From Runella rosea (GTDB lineage Bacteria > Bacteroidota > Bacteroidia > Cytophagales > Spirosomataceae), in NCBI RefSeq assembly GCF_003325355.1, contig NZ_CP030850.1:4519501-4583500 (forward strand): a DNA stretch of 64,000 nt, given 5' to 3'. Positions 49,485 through 59,300 of the stretch are shown piece by piece (the stretch's first letter is position 1; every line of letters begins with the position of its first letter). The notes beneath the pieces were generated by a model that worked only from the letters and a program-made list of their open reading frames with translations, searched no databases and was not told the origin of the DNA. A program made the translations under genes and the position numbers.

Positions 49485-51902
49485 ATGACAATGTTATACC
49501 CGCAAGATTTAGAACAAAAATTAGGATTTGACCGCATTCGCGAACAATTAAGTGAGTTGTGCCTGAGCCCACTCGGGCGGGCCTTTGTGCAGAAGATTCG
49601 CTTTTCGGATAATTTCGCCGTGATTGATAAATTGACCCGTCAAACTGCCGAGATGAAAGCTATTCTCGAAGAATCGACGGGCGAGTTTCCTTCCCAAAAC
49701 TATTTGGATGCTACTCCCGCGTTGGATAAAATGCGGGTGGAAGGCATGGTTTTGTCGTTGGATGAGTTTTTTGATTTAAAACTTTCGCTCCGCACCATTC
49801 GCCAAGTATTAAAGTTTCTGGCGGATCAGGAAGAAGGGAGGTTTCCCTTTTTGACCGAATTGGCGGGTAACGTTAAAGTGGAAAAATCGGTCAGTGATGC
49901 CATCGACCGTATCATTGATGATCGCGGACAAATTCGTGACAACGCTTCGCCTGAGTTGGCAGATATTCGTCGTCGATTGATTTCGGAAGCGGCTGGTGTG
50001 CGTAAAAAACTGGATTCAATGCTCAAACACGCCAAAAGTAGCGGCTGGGTAGGCGATGACGTATCCTTAACAGTTCGTAATGGCCGAATGGTGATTCCGA
50101 TCTCTGCCGAACACAAACGAAAATTGAAAGGCTTTGTGCATGATGAATCGTCGACGGGGCAAACGCTGTTCATTGAGCCAGCGGATGTGTTGGATTCTAA
50201 TAACGAAATCAAAGAGTTAGAATACGCCGAACGACGGGAGATTAACCGTATCTTGATTCAATTGGCCAATCAGATTCGGCCGCATTTGCCTGATTTGCAG
50301 AAAGCTTGTCAGTTTTTGGGGATGGTAGATTTTATTCGTGCCAAAGCGAAATTTGCGTCACTATTAGGAGCCGTTAATCCCGCTTTTGTGAATCAACCTG
50401 TGATTGACTGGCGCATGGCTCGGCATCCACTGTTGTATTTGTCTTTTCAGAAACAAGGCCGAAAAGTAGTTCCTTTGGGCATCGAACTGCGTCAAAATCA
50501 GCGCATTTTGGTGATTTCTGGCCCAAACGCTGGAGGGAAATCCGTGGCCTTGAAAACGATTGGGTTGGTGCAATATATGCTTCAATGCGGTCTGCTCGTG
50601 CCCATGCGCGAAGATTCTACGGTGGGGTTGTTTCAGAATTTATTTATTGACATCGGCGACGAGCAAAGTCTGGACAATGATTTGAGTACGTACAGCAGCC
50701 ACCTGACCAATATGCGTCATTTCCTGCAATTTGCTCATAAACGTACGCTGTTTTTAATTGACGAATTTGGAACTGGAACCGAGCCAAGCTTGGGCGGCGC
50801 GGTTGCCGAAGCAATATTGGAAGATTTGACCAAGTCGGGCGCCTTTGGCGTAATCAATACGCACTATACCAACCTCAAAACCTACGCAGATAAAACGCAG
50901 GGCTTGGTGAATGGAGCAATGCGTTACGATGGAGAGCATCTGGAGCCGTTGTATCAACTCGAAATCGGTAAACCTGGCAGCAGTTTTGCATTTGAGATTG
51001 CGACCAAAATCGGCCTTCCTAAGTCCGTTATTGAACGCGCCAAGGGGAAGTTAGGTACACAGCAGGTCAATTTCGAAAAATTGTTGAAAGAGCTGGATAT
51101 TGAGAAAAAAGTGTTTTCGGAAAAGAACATTGAAATAGGAATCAAGGAGCGAAAACTGGCCCAACAATTGGTCGAAACGACCGCCTTACAGACGCGTCTG
51201 GACAATGACCAAAAGAAAATCATTAACGATGCTAAGCAAAAAGCCAAGCAATTGTTGGCTACGGCCAATCAGCGCATCGAAAGTACTATTCGGGAAATAA
51301 AGGAAAACAAAGCCGAACGCGATACCACAAAACTGATACGGCAGGAACTGGAGAAGTTTGAAAAGCAGGAACTGAAAATTGAAGCAGTTGCCGAACCTGA
51401 GCGTGAAGAGTTTATTCCCGAAGGCGGAGAAATCGCCGTTGGGAGTTTTGTACGTATCAAAGGACAGGCTACAGTGGGGGAAGTGCTGGCCATGAAAGGC
51501 AAAGATGTGGAGATTCGTATTGGCGATTTAAAGTCCAATGTGAAATTGAATCGCTTGGAAAAAGTCTCCAAAAAAGCCTTCAAAGAAGCAACGGGGGAAA
51601 AAGGAGCAGCTCCGAGAACGGGCGTGGGTGGGATTGATATCAACGAAAAAATGATGAATTTTAGCTTCAATCTTGATATTAGAGGGAAGCGCGGAGAAGA
51701 AGCCATTGTCGAATTAGACGACTTTTTGAGCAATGCCCTGATGCTTGGTTTTAATGAGTTGCGGATTGTACACGGAAAAGGCGACGGTATTTTGCGTCAA
51801 TTGGTTCGTAATCACTTAAAATCATATAAGCAGGTAGGGAAAATGCAGGATGAACACCCAGATCGCGGAGGAGCAGGGGTTACGATAGTGCAAATGCGAT
51901 AA
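49485..51902 (+). CDS. mutS2: MutS2 family endonuclease / ribosome-rescue ATPase
   Basis: 805 residues from the ATG at 49485; an in-frame ATG 6 bases later is equally possible. N-terminal core helices are followed by the MutS ATPase: Walker A ISGPNAGGKSVALKTIGL near residue 340, the segment FIDIGDEQSLDNDLSTYSSHL, and Walker B TLFLIDEFGTGTEP near residue 420. A coiled coil spans about residues 520-630 (KKVFSEKNIEIGIKERKLAQQLVE, IIKIE-rich). A KOW-like patch (EIAVGSFVRIKGQATVGEVLAMKGKDVEI) precedes the C-terminal Smr domain (LDIRGKRGEEAIVELDDFLSNALMLG, RIVHGKGDGILRQLVRNHL). Members act on stalled ribosomes or branched DNA. Both domains are intact. Confidence 0.96.
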   Translation: MTMLYPQDLEQKLGFDRIREQLSELCLSPLGRAFVQKIRFSDNFAVIDKLTRQTAEMKAILEESTGEFPSQNYLDATPALDKMRVEGMVLSLDEFFDLKLSLRTIRQVLKFLADQEEGRFPFLTELAGNVKVEKSVSDAIDRIIDDRGQIRDNASPELADIRRRLISEAAGVRKKLDSMLKHAKSSGWVGDDVSLTVRNGRMVIPISAEHKRKLKGFVHDESSTGQTLFIEPADVLDSNNEIKELEYAERREINRILIQLANQIRPHLPDLQKACQFLGMVDFIRAKAKFASLLGAVNPAFVNQPVIDWRMARHPLLYLSFQKQGRKVVPLGIELRQNQRILVISGPNAGGKSVALKTIGLVQYMLQCGLLVPMREDSTVGLFQNLFIDIGDEQSLDNDLSTYSSHLTNMRHFLQFAHKRTLFLIDEFGTGTEPSLGGAVAEAILEDLTKSGAFGVINTHYTNLKTYADKTQGLVNGAMRYDGEHLEPLYQLEIGKPGSSFAFEIATKIGLPKSVIERAKGKLGTQQVNFEKLLKELDIEKKVFSEKNIEIGIKERKLAQQLVETTALQTRLDNDQKKIINDAKQKAKQLLATANQRIESTIREIKENKAERDTTKLIRQELEKFEKQELKIEAVAEPEREEFIPEGGEIAVGSFVRIKGQATVGEVLAMKGKDVEIRIGDLKSNVKLNRLEKVSKKAFKEATGEKGAAPRTGVGGIDINEKMMNFSFNLDIRGKRGEEAIVELDDFLSNALMLGFNELRIVHGKGDGILRQLVRNHLKSYKQVGKMQDEHPDRGGAGVTIVQMR

Positions 51903-51947
51903 GAAATGATAAATTGCATCAGCTATTTACCCATTCCTTAACCTACT

Positions 51948-53126
51948 ATGCCCTTATTTCAAGATTCACTGCCTATTTTGGCGGTATTGATGGTTAATAT
52001 CATTATTTCTGAACGATTGGCGCGCCTGCCGTACCTGCGCCACATGGGTACCGCGCTCATCGTCATTATATTGACCGCGATTACTTCCAATCTAGGCTTA
52101 ATTCCAGCTTCAACCAATTCACCGCCGATTTACGACGGTATTTTTACGTATCTCGCCCCTATTTCGATATTCTATTTACTACTGACGGTTAATCTGAAAG
52201 GGTTGAAAAAGGCCGGGACACCCATGATTCTGAGTTTTTTTCTGGGAACAGCTGGAACCATGTTGGGCGTTATTGCTGGTATTTGGGCTATTTCAGGCCC
52301 CAAAGGTTTTGGGGAGTTTTATTATGCGTTGGGAGGAATGTTTACGGGTACGTACATTGGTGGCAGTACAAATTTCAACGCATTGGCGCTGCATTACGAA
52401 GTCAATAAAGAAGGAAATGTGTATGCCGCAGCCGTGGCGGTGGATAATATCCTGACGGCTTTATGGATGGTGGCGACATTACTATTACCTCAGCTCCTCA
52501 ACCGTTATTTCCCGCGACGCATCGAATATAATCATACCGCCGAACAGGCGCAACAGTTTGAAAAAGAGGCTTCGGCGCAAGTGAGTGATGTTGAAACCTT
52601 CAATCCACAAGATTTGGCCATTCTGGTAGGCATAGGGGCGGCGGGGCTGTATGTATCAAAGCAATTGGCGGTGATGATTCCGCAGGTACCTCAAATCCTT
52701 ATTTTAACAACGTTAGCGTTGGCATTGGCCCAACTTCCAGTAGTACAGCGTTTACGGGGAATGAAGGTATTGGCGATGTTTTTTATCTATTTATTTTTGG
52801 CCGTCATCGGCGCTTTTTGCGATATTGAAGCCTTGCTCAAAGACGGGCCTTTGGCCATTAGTATGATGGTTTTTGTGAGTATATTGATTGTGATTCACGC
52901 GCTGGTCATCTTTGGAATTGGGGCGATTTTAAAACAGGATTGGGATGTGTTATCCATTGCCTCACAAGCCAATATCGGAGGTTCTGCGTCGGCGCTGGCT
53001 TTATCCAAAAGCTTGAATCGTCCAGATTTGTACTTGCCAGGAATTTTGGTGGGTGCTTTGGGAAATGCCATTGGCACGTATTGCGGTCTGTTTGTGGCGG
53101 AGTTTTTAAAAACAGTATCTTGGTAA
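51948..53126 (+). CDS. DUF819 family integral membrane protein
   Basis: 392 residues with about ten membrane segments. It starts with LPILAVLMVNIIISERLARLPYLRHMGTALIVIILTAI and continues with ISIFYLLLTVNLKGLKKAG and FFLGTAGTMLGVIAGIWAI. GGMFTGTYIGGSTNFNALALHYEV near residue 140 and SIASQANIGGSASALALSKSLNRPDLYLPGILVGALGNAIGTYCG near residue 345 are a repeated Gly-rich pair, the mark of DUF819 (YjcL-like) proteins. These are probably secondary transporters related to the Na+-dependent folds, by inference from the inverted repeats. It lies between mutS2 and murI on the same strand with short gaps (45 and 17 bases), so it may be in a transcript with them. Confidence 0.9.
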   Translation: MPLFQDSLPILAVLMVNIIISERLARLPYLRHMGTALIVIILTAITSNLGLIPASTNSPPIYDGIFTYLAPISIFYLLLTVNLKGLKKAGTPMILSFFLGTAGTMLGVIAGIWAISGPKGFGEFYYALGGMFTGTYIGGSTNFNALALHYEVNKEGNVYAAAVAVDNILTALWMVATLLLPQLLNRYFPRRIEYNHTAEQAQQFEKEASAQVSDVETFNPQDLAILVGIGAAGLYVSKQLAVMIPQVPQILILTTLALALAQLPVVQRLRGMKVLAMFFIYLFLAVIGAFCDIEALLKDGPLAISMMVFVSILIVIHALVIFGIGAILKQDWDVLSIASQANIGGSASALALSKSLNRPDLYLPGILVGALGNAIGTYCGLFVAEFLKTVSW

Positions 53127-53143
53127 TTTTTAAATAAACATCA

Positions 53144-53977
53144 ATGCAGGGGCCGATTGGGGTTTTTGATTCGGGTTATGGTGGCTTAACAATTTTAAGA
53201 GAGTTAGTTAAGCAATTGCCGCAGTACGACTACCTATATTTGGGAGACAATGCACGTGCACCCTACGGCACGCGCTCGTTTGATACAGTGTATCATTACA
53301 CCCTCGAATGCGTCAAACATCTTTTTTCTAAAGGCTGCCATTTGGTCATTCTAGCGTGCAATACGGCTTCGGCCAAAGCCTTACGCAATATTCAGCAACT
53401 AGATTTGCCGCATATTGCTCCTGATAGGCGGGTTTTAGGCGTTATTCGACCTACCACCGAAGTGATTGGAACTTTTACTGATACGCAGCATATCGGAATT
53501 TTTGCCACGGCGGGTACGGTCTTGTCGGAATCGTATTTGGTTGAAATAAAGAAATTTTTCCCAGACATACACGTAGTGCAGGAAGCTTGCCCAATGTGGG
53601 TACCATTGATTGAAAATGGGGAGTTTGACAGCGATGGAGCAGATTATTTTGTCAAAAAGCACGTTGAGCATTTGCTAGCGCAGTCGCCCGACATTGACGC
53701 TATTTTGTTGGGGTGTACGCATTATCCGTTGCTAATCAAGAAGATACGGCAGTTTTTGCCAGCGTCTATTCGCATCATCAATCAAGCCGAAATTGTGGCG
53801 CACAGTTTGACGGATTACCTTCAACGCCACCCCGAACTGGAAGCTAAATGCAGTAAAAATGGCGAACGGACATTTTATACCACGGATTCGACCGAGGCAT
53901 TTGACCGTCAATCAGCTGTGTTTTTTGGGCAAGAAGTAAAGAGTTTACATCAGGATTTAGGAAGTCCTATTAAATGA
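53144..53977 (+). CDS. murI: glutamate racemase MurI
   Basis: Interconverts L- and D-glutamate, supplying D-Glu for peptidoglycan. 277 residues. IGVFDSGYGGLTILREL near residue 5 and LYLGDNARAPYGTRS near residue 33 are family signatures. The two catalytic Cys are in VILACNTASAKALR near residue 71 and ILLGCTHYPLLIKK near residue 188. YFVKKHVEHLL and HSLTDYLQRHPEL follow. Cofactor-free enzyme of normal length, cytoplasmic. It lies 17 bases after the DUF819 gene. The terminator following it also serves the convergent permease gene. Confidence 0.96.
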   Translation: MQGPIGVFDSGYGGLTILRELVKQLPQYDYLYLGDNARAPYGTRSFDTVYHYTLECVKHLFSKGCHLVILACNTASAKALRNIQQLDLPHIAPDRRVLGVIRPTTEVIGTFTDTQHIGIFATAGTVLSESYLVEIKKFFPDIHVVQEACPMWVPLIENGEFDSDGADYFVKKHVEHLLAQSPDIDAILLGCTHYPLLIKKIRQFLPASIRIINQAEIVAHSLTDYLQRHPELEAKCSKNGERTFYTTDSTEAFDRQSAVFFGQEVKSLHQDLGSPIK

Positions 53978-53983
53978 AAAGAA

Positions 53984-54014
53984 ACCGCTGACTAGCATTT
54001 TACCAATCAGCGGT
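53984..54014. terminator. terminator between murI and the convergent permease
   Basis: ACCGCTGA (53984-53991) pairs with TCAGCGGT (54007-54014) around a 15-base loop. A/G-rich sequence on the left gives a T-rich tail on the minus strand (TTTCTTTTC). It lies 6 bases past the murI stop and 14 from the permease stop. Confidence 0.65.
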
Positions 54015-54028
54015 CTTAAGTGTAATCT

Positions 54029-55264
54029 TTATTCTTCAGCCAATGTCCGCGACAAATTGATGCGATAGATGCCCAACGAAGGAATGGCGGCGGCTAAAAT
54101 TCCAATCAATATAGCACCGCCCAGAAGCATAATTTCTTCGGGTAAAAGACTAAAGTCGGCAAACGAATAGTGATAATCCGACTCAGCCGCCCGACTGAAT
54201 AGCCATAGCCCCACGCGACTGAGCAAAACTCCTGCGCCGTAGCCTACGAGTGCCAACATAATTCCTTCCAGTAATAACATTACAAAAAGTTTGGTGCGGG
54301 TGGCGCCCATCGAAAGCATCAGAGCCATTTCGTATTTACGTTCTTTCAGTGAATTATAAAGCGAAATAAAAACACTCACGCCCGCAATGAGGATGATAAT
54401 CAGCGCAATAGCGCGTAGGGTATCAATGCCGATGCCCAATAATGAAAACAAACGATTGATTTCAAAGGCTACCGAAGCGGCCTGCATTTTGGTATTTTCG
54501 TTGATAAATCGCGGTAAGGCTACCATGCCCATTGGATTTCGGAATTTAACCAGTAGGCTCGTGATTTCTTGACTTGGCTCATCGGTTTGGGTAGAATCGC
54601 CGCCCGTGAGCATATCGGTTACGTTGGCGCCTTTGCCGGGCTCATCGGCGTGTTCATGAATGGACCATACGCTCGAAATATCGGTTAAAATAAGCTGGTC
54701 AATGACGGAATTATTGGTTTCAAAAATACCAACCACTTTGTATTTTTTGTTGCCGTGAACATCATCCATGTTGTCAAAACCGTGCGCTCCCGAAAAAGTA
54801 TCCCCGATTTTTAAGCCTGTCACACTTGCGGCTTTTGACCCAACGGTCGCTTCCATTGTGGTCGAAAAGAGTCGGCCTTCTTTTACTTTTGCTTCAAAAT
54901 GATTGGGGTATTTTGGGTTTGTTCCCACAATCCGGTACGACATATAATTGTCGCCCATTGCCAAAGGAATGGCCGTTTTGACCAGTGGGTTTTTCATCAC
55001 CCGTTGAGCTTCGTCGAGCGATACATTGCCGGTGGGAGAGTCGATTTGATAAATACTCGACAAAATCAGTTGCAGCGGGCTGCCTTTTGCCCCCACGACC
55101 ATATCAATGCCTTTGATATTGCGGCGAAACTGCTCATCCAACTGCTTGTTCAACAACAATAACATCGAAATAATACCTATTCCGAGCGTCATCAGGAGTG
55201 CGCTTAGAAAACTGTTCAGCTTTTTATCTTTGAGATTGGCCCAACTTATTTTGAAAAGGTTCAT
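54029..55264 (-). CDS. FtsX/MacB-type ABC transporter permease
   Basis: 411 residues from the ATG at 55264 (MNLFKISWANLKDKKLNSFLSALLMTLGIGIISMLLLLN); a longer reading to 55297 is rejected. Membrane segments lie at about residues 18-40, 285-305, 335-360 and 385-405. Between the first and second is a large periplasmic domain of the MacB kind (residues about 45-280). DTLRAIALIIILIAGVSVFISLYNSLKERKYEMALMLSMGATRTKLFVMLLLEGIML is the conserved FtsX core. It needs an ATPase of the LolD/MacB branch; none is beside it. The sigma-54-controlled ATPase at 13.9 kb is of the right kind, but any pairing is speculative. It diverges from the universal stress gene. Confidence 0.88.
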   Translation of the reverse strand: MNLFKISWANLKDKKLNSFLSALLMTLGIGIISMLLLLNKQLDEQFRRNIKGIDMVVGAKGSPLQLILSSIYQIDSPTGNVSLDEAQRVMKNPLVKTAIPLAMGDNYMSYRIVGTNPKYPNHFEAKVKEGRLFSTTMEATVGSKAASVTGLKIGDTFSGAHGFDNMDDVHGNKKYKVVGIFETNNSVIDQLILTDISSVWSIHEHADEPGKGANVTDMLTGGDSTQTDEPSQEITSLLVKFRNPMGMVALPRFINENTKMQAASVAFEINRLFSLLGIGIDTLRAIALIIILIAGVSVFISLYNSLKERKYEMALMLSMGATRTKLFVMLLLEGIMLALVGYGAGVLLSRVGLWLFSRAAESDYHYSFADFSLLPEEIMLLGGAILIGILAAAIPSLGIYRINLSRTLAEE

Positions 55265-55362
55265 CGATGGTTTTGTTAAATGGATATTGGTTACCAAAAT
55301 TAAGCAGAGATTGATTGATAGACATCAGGTTGGTGACATATTTTCCGATGAAAAGTGATTAG

Positions 55363-55399
55363 TTGATGTAAATCAGTCAGTTGCCTTGATTTTTGTCAG
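55363..55399 (+). promoter_or_regulatory. tandem FNR/CRP-like boxes upstream of the universal stress gene
   Basis: TTGATGTAAATCAG (55363-55376) matches the FNR consensus TTGATnnnnATCAA at 9 of 10 fixed bases. TTGATTTTTGTCAG (55386-55399) matches at 8 of 10. Centres are 23 bases apart. They lie 85 to 62 bases before the usp ATG and could also act on the divergent permease. Confidence 0.45.
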
Positions 55400-55412
55400 C
55401 ATTTGAATTTCG

Positions 55413-55432
55413 TAGTAAATGTACATTTACTA
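55413..55432 (+). promoter_or_regulatory. 20-bp perfect palindrome before the universal stress gene
   Basis: TAGTAAATGTACATTTACTA is a perfect 20-bp palindrome with no spacer, ending 28 bases before the usp ATG at 55461. It contains TACATTTA, 7 of 8 bases to the -7 promoter element, so it may be an operator overlying the promoter. Confidence 0.55.
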
Positions 55433-55460
55433 TCATTTTTAAATCAACAGATGTACTGCA

Positions 55461-56303
55461 ATGAAAAAGATATTAGTTCCTACTGACTTTTCAGGTTTTG
55501 CGCAAAGTGCCCTTGAAGTGGCGGCCGATATAGCCTTTAAAACAAATGCCGAAATAATGTTGCTCCACGCCAACGAAAAAATGGTGACAGCAACTCCACT
55601 GGCGGAGTATTATCTCTACGATAAGGCCATCGAGGATGAGTATTTAGACATGGTAACGGAGAGTCTGAAAAAAACACTGGCCGAAATTGCCGAGAATGGA
55701 AAGTTTTCGAGGGTAAAAGTTAAAACGGCTGTTATTGGGGGGCCGATGGTAAGTGTTATTGAAGATTTTGTGAAAGACCATGCCATTGATTTAGTTGTGA
55801 TGGGAACGCGCGGCGTGTCGGGGATGGAAGAAATTATCGTAGGTTCAAATACTGAAAAAGTGATTCGACGGGTAAAATGCCCCGTTTTGGCAGTGCCTTC
55901 TCCAGCAGTATCGTTTGGTAAAATTGTTTTTCCAACAACACTTAAAGAAAGTCAGCTTCCAGCTTTTAAGGCTTTTGCGGCTTTGCAGAAAATTTTTAGC
56001 GGAGAGGTGTCTTTGCTGTACATCAATGATCCTGGAAACTTTAAAAACACGGCGGCGATGGAAGCCCAAAAAGATTTTTTGGTAAAAGAATCAGGCTTAA
56101 AAAATGCCACGCTGTTTGTGTCTGATACCGAAGTATTCAATGAAGAAGATGCTATTCTCGACTTTGCGCACCAGAACCATGCGGATTTGATTGTGATGGG
56201 TACGCATCAACGTCGAGGACTGGCCCACTTTTTCATGGGTAGCATGACCGAAGATACCGTCAATCATTCGGATATTCCAGTGCTTAGTTTGAGCATTAAA
56301 TAA
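55461..56303 (+). CDS. universal stress protein, two tandem domains
   Basis: 280 residues with two Usp domains. Domain one (about 1-145): MKKILVPTDFSGFAQSALEVAADIAFKTNAEIMLLHA at the start and DLVVMGTRGVSGMEEIIVGSNTEKVIRRVKCPVLAVP at the end, containing the ATP-binding Gly-rich loop. Domain two (about 150-280) ends with DLIVMGTHQRRGLAHFFMGSMTEDTVNHSDIPVLSLSIK, also with the Gly-rich pattern. Cytosolic, probably a nucleotide-dependent stress regulator. Two FNR-like boxes and a 20-bp palindrome stand upstream, suggesting control by oxygen or redox state. It is convergent to the large histidine kinase gene, with only 2 bases between the stop codons. Confidence 0.93.
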   Translation: MKKILVPTDFSGFAQSALEVAADIAFKTNAEIMLLHANEKMVTATPLAEYYLYDKAIEDEYLDMVTESLKKTLAEIAENGKFSRVKVKTAVIGGPMVSVIEDFVKDHAIDLVVMGTRGVSGMEEIIVGSNTEKVIRRVKCPVLAVPSPAVSFGKIVFPTTLKESQLPAFKAFAALQKIFSGEVSLLYINDPGNFKNTAAMEAQKDFLVKESGLKNATLFVSDTEVFNEEDAILDFAHQNHADLIVMGTHQRRGLAHFFMGSMTEDTVNHSDIPVLSLSIK

Positions 56304-56305
56304 GA

Positions 56306-59300
56306 TTAAGGTATACTTACTTCAGCAGGACGATTGCTGTGCTTCAAGGGGAGGGATAGGAAAAATGTGGTTCCTGTCCCTTCTTCTGTTTCAAACCAGA
56401 TGGAGCCTCCAGCATGTTCTACACCCCGTTTGGCAATGGCCAATCCCAAGCCTGAACCGTCTTGCTTGGTGCTGAAATTGGGCAAGAATACCTTTGGTCG
56501 AATGGCTTCAGGAATGCCATTTCCGTTATCTTGAACTTCAATATATACATTGCCTTCATCGGTCCTTAATCGAAGGAAGATTTCGGGGCGACGCCCTGTT
56601 GGTACGGATTGAATTCCGTTGATAATCAGATTGGTGATGATGCGTCCGATGAGTTGCCGGTCACCGATTACGTTTACTCTTCGGGTTTGAATATCTCGAT
56701 GAAGGGTGATTTTGGTGTCGTCGGCGTACAAATCAGCGGCCTTATTCAGTACAGATGAAATCTCAAACAACTCATTTTTTGGAAGCGGCATTTTAGCAAA
56801 ATCTGAAAATGACGTGGCAATGTCACTGATGTTGTCTATCTGGTCAATCAACGATTCAAATGTGCGTTTTATGCGCTCATTTTGGGGTAAATTAGGCGGC
56901 AAATCACGCAGCATCGTCCGCTGAAGCTGTTGAATCGTCAGCTTCATCGGTGTTAGAGGATTCTTGATCTCGTGTGCTACCTGTTTGGCCATCTCGCGCC
57001 ATGCCGACTGTTTTTCATTTTTAGCGAGTTCTTCTTTGCTCTCATCCAGTTTCTTCAACATTTGATTATAAGAACCAACTAATAAACCAATTTCATCGTC
57101 TGACTTCCAATTGACAGGCTCGTTGAGTTGGTGCAGGTTAATTCGTCTGATTTTCTGCGTCAGGATGCGCAGCGGAATGGTTAATAGGTTGGAAGCCCAG
57201 TAAGAAATTGCCAAAAACAACAGAAACATAATGGCAAACACGCTCAAAATCGTTGAAATTACTTCAATAATTTGTCGGTCAAGTTCGGGTTTTGAATCAA
57301 AATATGGAATGCTTAAAATACCCAATGGCTTGCTAGTGTTACGAGCCCTGACGGTCACGTATGCGGTGCGATACTGCTTTTTTCCAAGCGACTCGTCCAA
57401 TAACACTTCGTTTTCGCGGTCCTGAATCAGGTGAATATAGGCGTCTGGATTGAGCCATTTGGATAAAAGCTTAATTTCATAAATCAGCGGTTCGGTGGTG
57501 ATGCTGAGGTTACCTTCTTCATTAAAGAAATTGATGTCAACGTTGGCATCACGGGCAATTTTCCCAAGTTCCTGTTCCATTGCGTCTCGGCTTCTTTTTC
57601 CACTAAGGTACTCTTCCAGATAAGGGGCAAAATTGTTGCCGATGTTTTTGGTACTGGTGAGGTACGTATTTTCTTGATTGCTGTTGTAGTTGGCCGTAAT
57701 AACTTGCAATGTGATAAGTACAATAAGTAATAACGGAGTGAAAAAAGCAACATTGAGCAAAATCTGAATTTTGGTCGTATAACTGATTTTTAGCCGCCTT
57801 AAGCCATATTTTAAGGCGTATACGCCAATGATTCCAATGACGTATAGGACCAATATGAGGTATAAAAATGAGAAATTGGAGATAATGCTTTTATAAGGAT
57901 ATGACTTAGACGACACAACCATGTATCGTTTGTTTTTATCCCGACTTCCTATGTGCTTATAATCATAGAGTTGAAGGCCGCGTTGATATAAAGCTGGATT
58001 GTCCAGCTCAATTTGCGGCATTTTTCGGTCATAGTTGTAGCTTCCTGAGCTATAAATAAGGTTTTTGGCCGTATCATAAACGGCATAGCTGTACTGACGT
58101 GTTTCGGGTGCCTGTACAAACTTTTTATCCATCAATAACTCTGGGTATACATTTCTGGACTGGTCTTCGCGCGGATTTAGGTTGAGTACAACCCGCCCAA
58201 CCAAGGTTGAGCCTTTGCGAATATCAATCAAACTCAAATACTGCTTCTTGAAGTTATTGACAAGATCATTGATAAAATAGAGTGAAGGGTACTTGGTCTG
58301 GTATTTGGGCAACTGGTAGAACTTAGTATAGTTGTCAAATGTCTCATCCGAAATTGAGGTGTCCAACGGTTGCCCATCGGCCTGAAACGATACTACTTCA
58401 ATATCATACTTATCAAAATATTTATCTAAGTGAATGCTCTTCACGATTTGCTGAATACGCTCTCGGGATAAAACCGTATCGCTGACAAATGAATTTTGTA
58501 TTTCGGGGTCTTTGCTGATTGACTCTTTGGCGCGGTCCAACAAAAATTCACCCAAACCGTCGTTTTCAGAAAAAATTTGCTCTCCAAATTCTTTTTTGTT
58601 GGCAATGTCTTTTTGCTCTTCTTCATTGTAAACTACGTAGGTCGTAACGATGGCCCAGAAAAAAGCACCCAGAAAATAATAAATGGTGGTTCGGTAACGG
58701 AAAGTATAGAGAACACGTGGAAAACGTGAGAAGTATAACAATAAAAAATAAGTACCATGAACACCCAAAATCCATTTAAGGTCGATACCAGAGATAACCG
58801 CCAAAAGCAGAAAGATAAGGGCGCCAATTGAAAAAATCAGTACACCATATATTTTTTTTGGGTTAAGACGAATGAATAATCCTACCAGTAAGTGGGTACA
58901 CAGAAAATAGATGCTCGAAATAAGAATAAAAATAATGAGGCAGGCTATTTTTAGGACCGAGAACGAAATACTTAACGTGATGTCGAGTGTGAATTGCGAT
59001 TTTTCGTAGATGTTGTTCAGTTCTAACAGACTGACGTAGAAGACCCCAAAACTGAGAATAATAAATAGAACTGATAAAAGAGGTTGTGCCTTTTTGGAGA
59101 TATTTACTAAAAACAGGTAGGCCTTAGAACGGAAATAAAAATCGGCTACATAAAGCGATAATATAAAGCAAACCAGGCAATTGAGCAAAAAGTCGCCGAG
59201 CGAAGGCGCAATAGGCGAAGAAGCATAAAACTTGGGGTTAAATAAGTCGTTTTCTGAGAATAAAAAAGGAATTCCAAAATAAAGCATCCCTGCCCGAAGG

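Noticed and set aside
49826-51733. Minus-strand frames of up to 154 codons inside mutS2
   Set aside because: They are Ser-rich mirror frames of a well-conserved gene and have no independent support.
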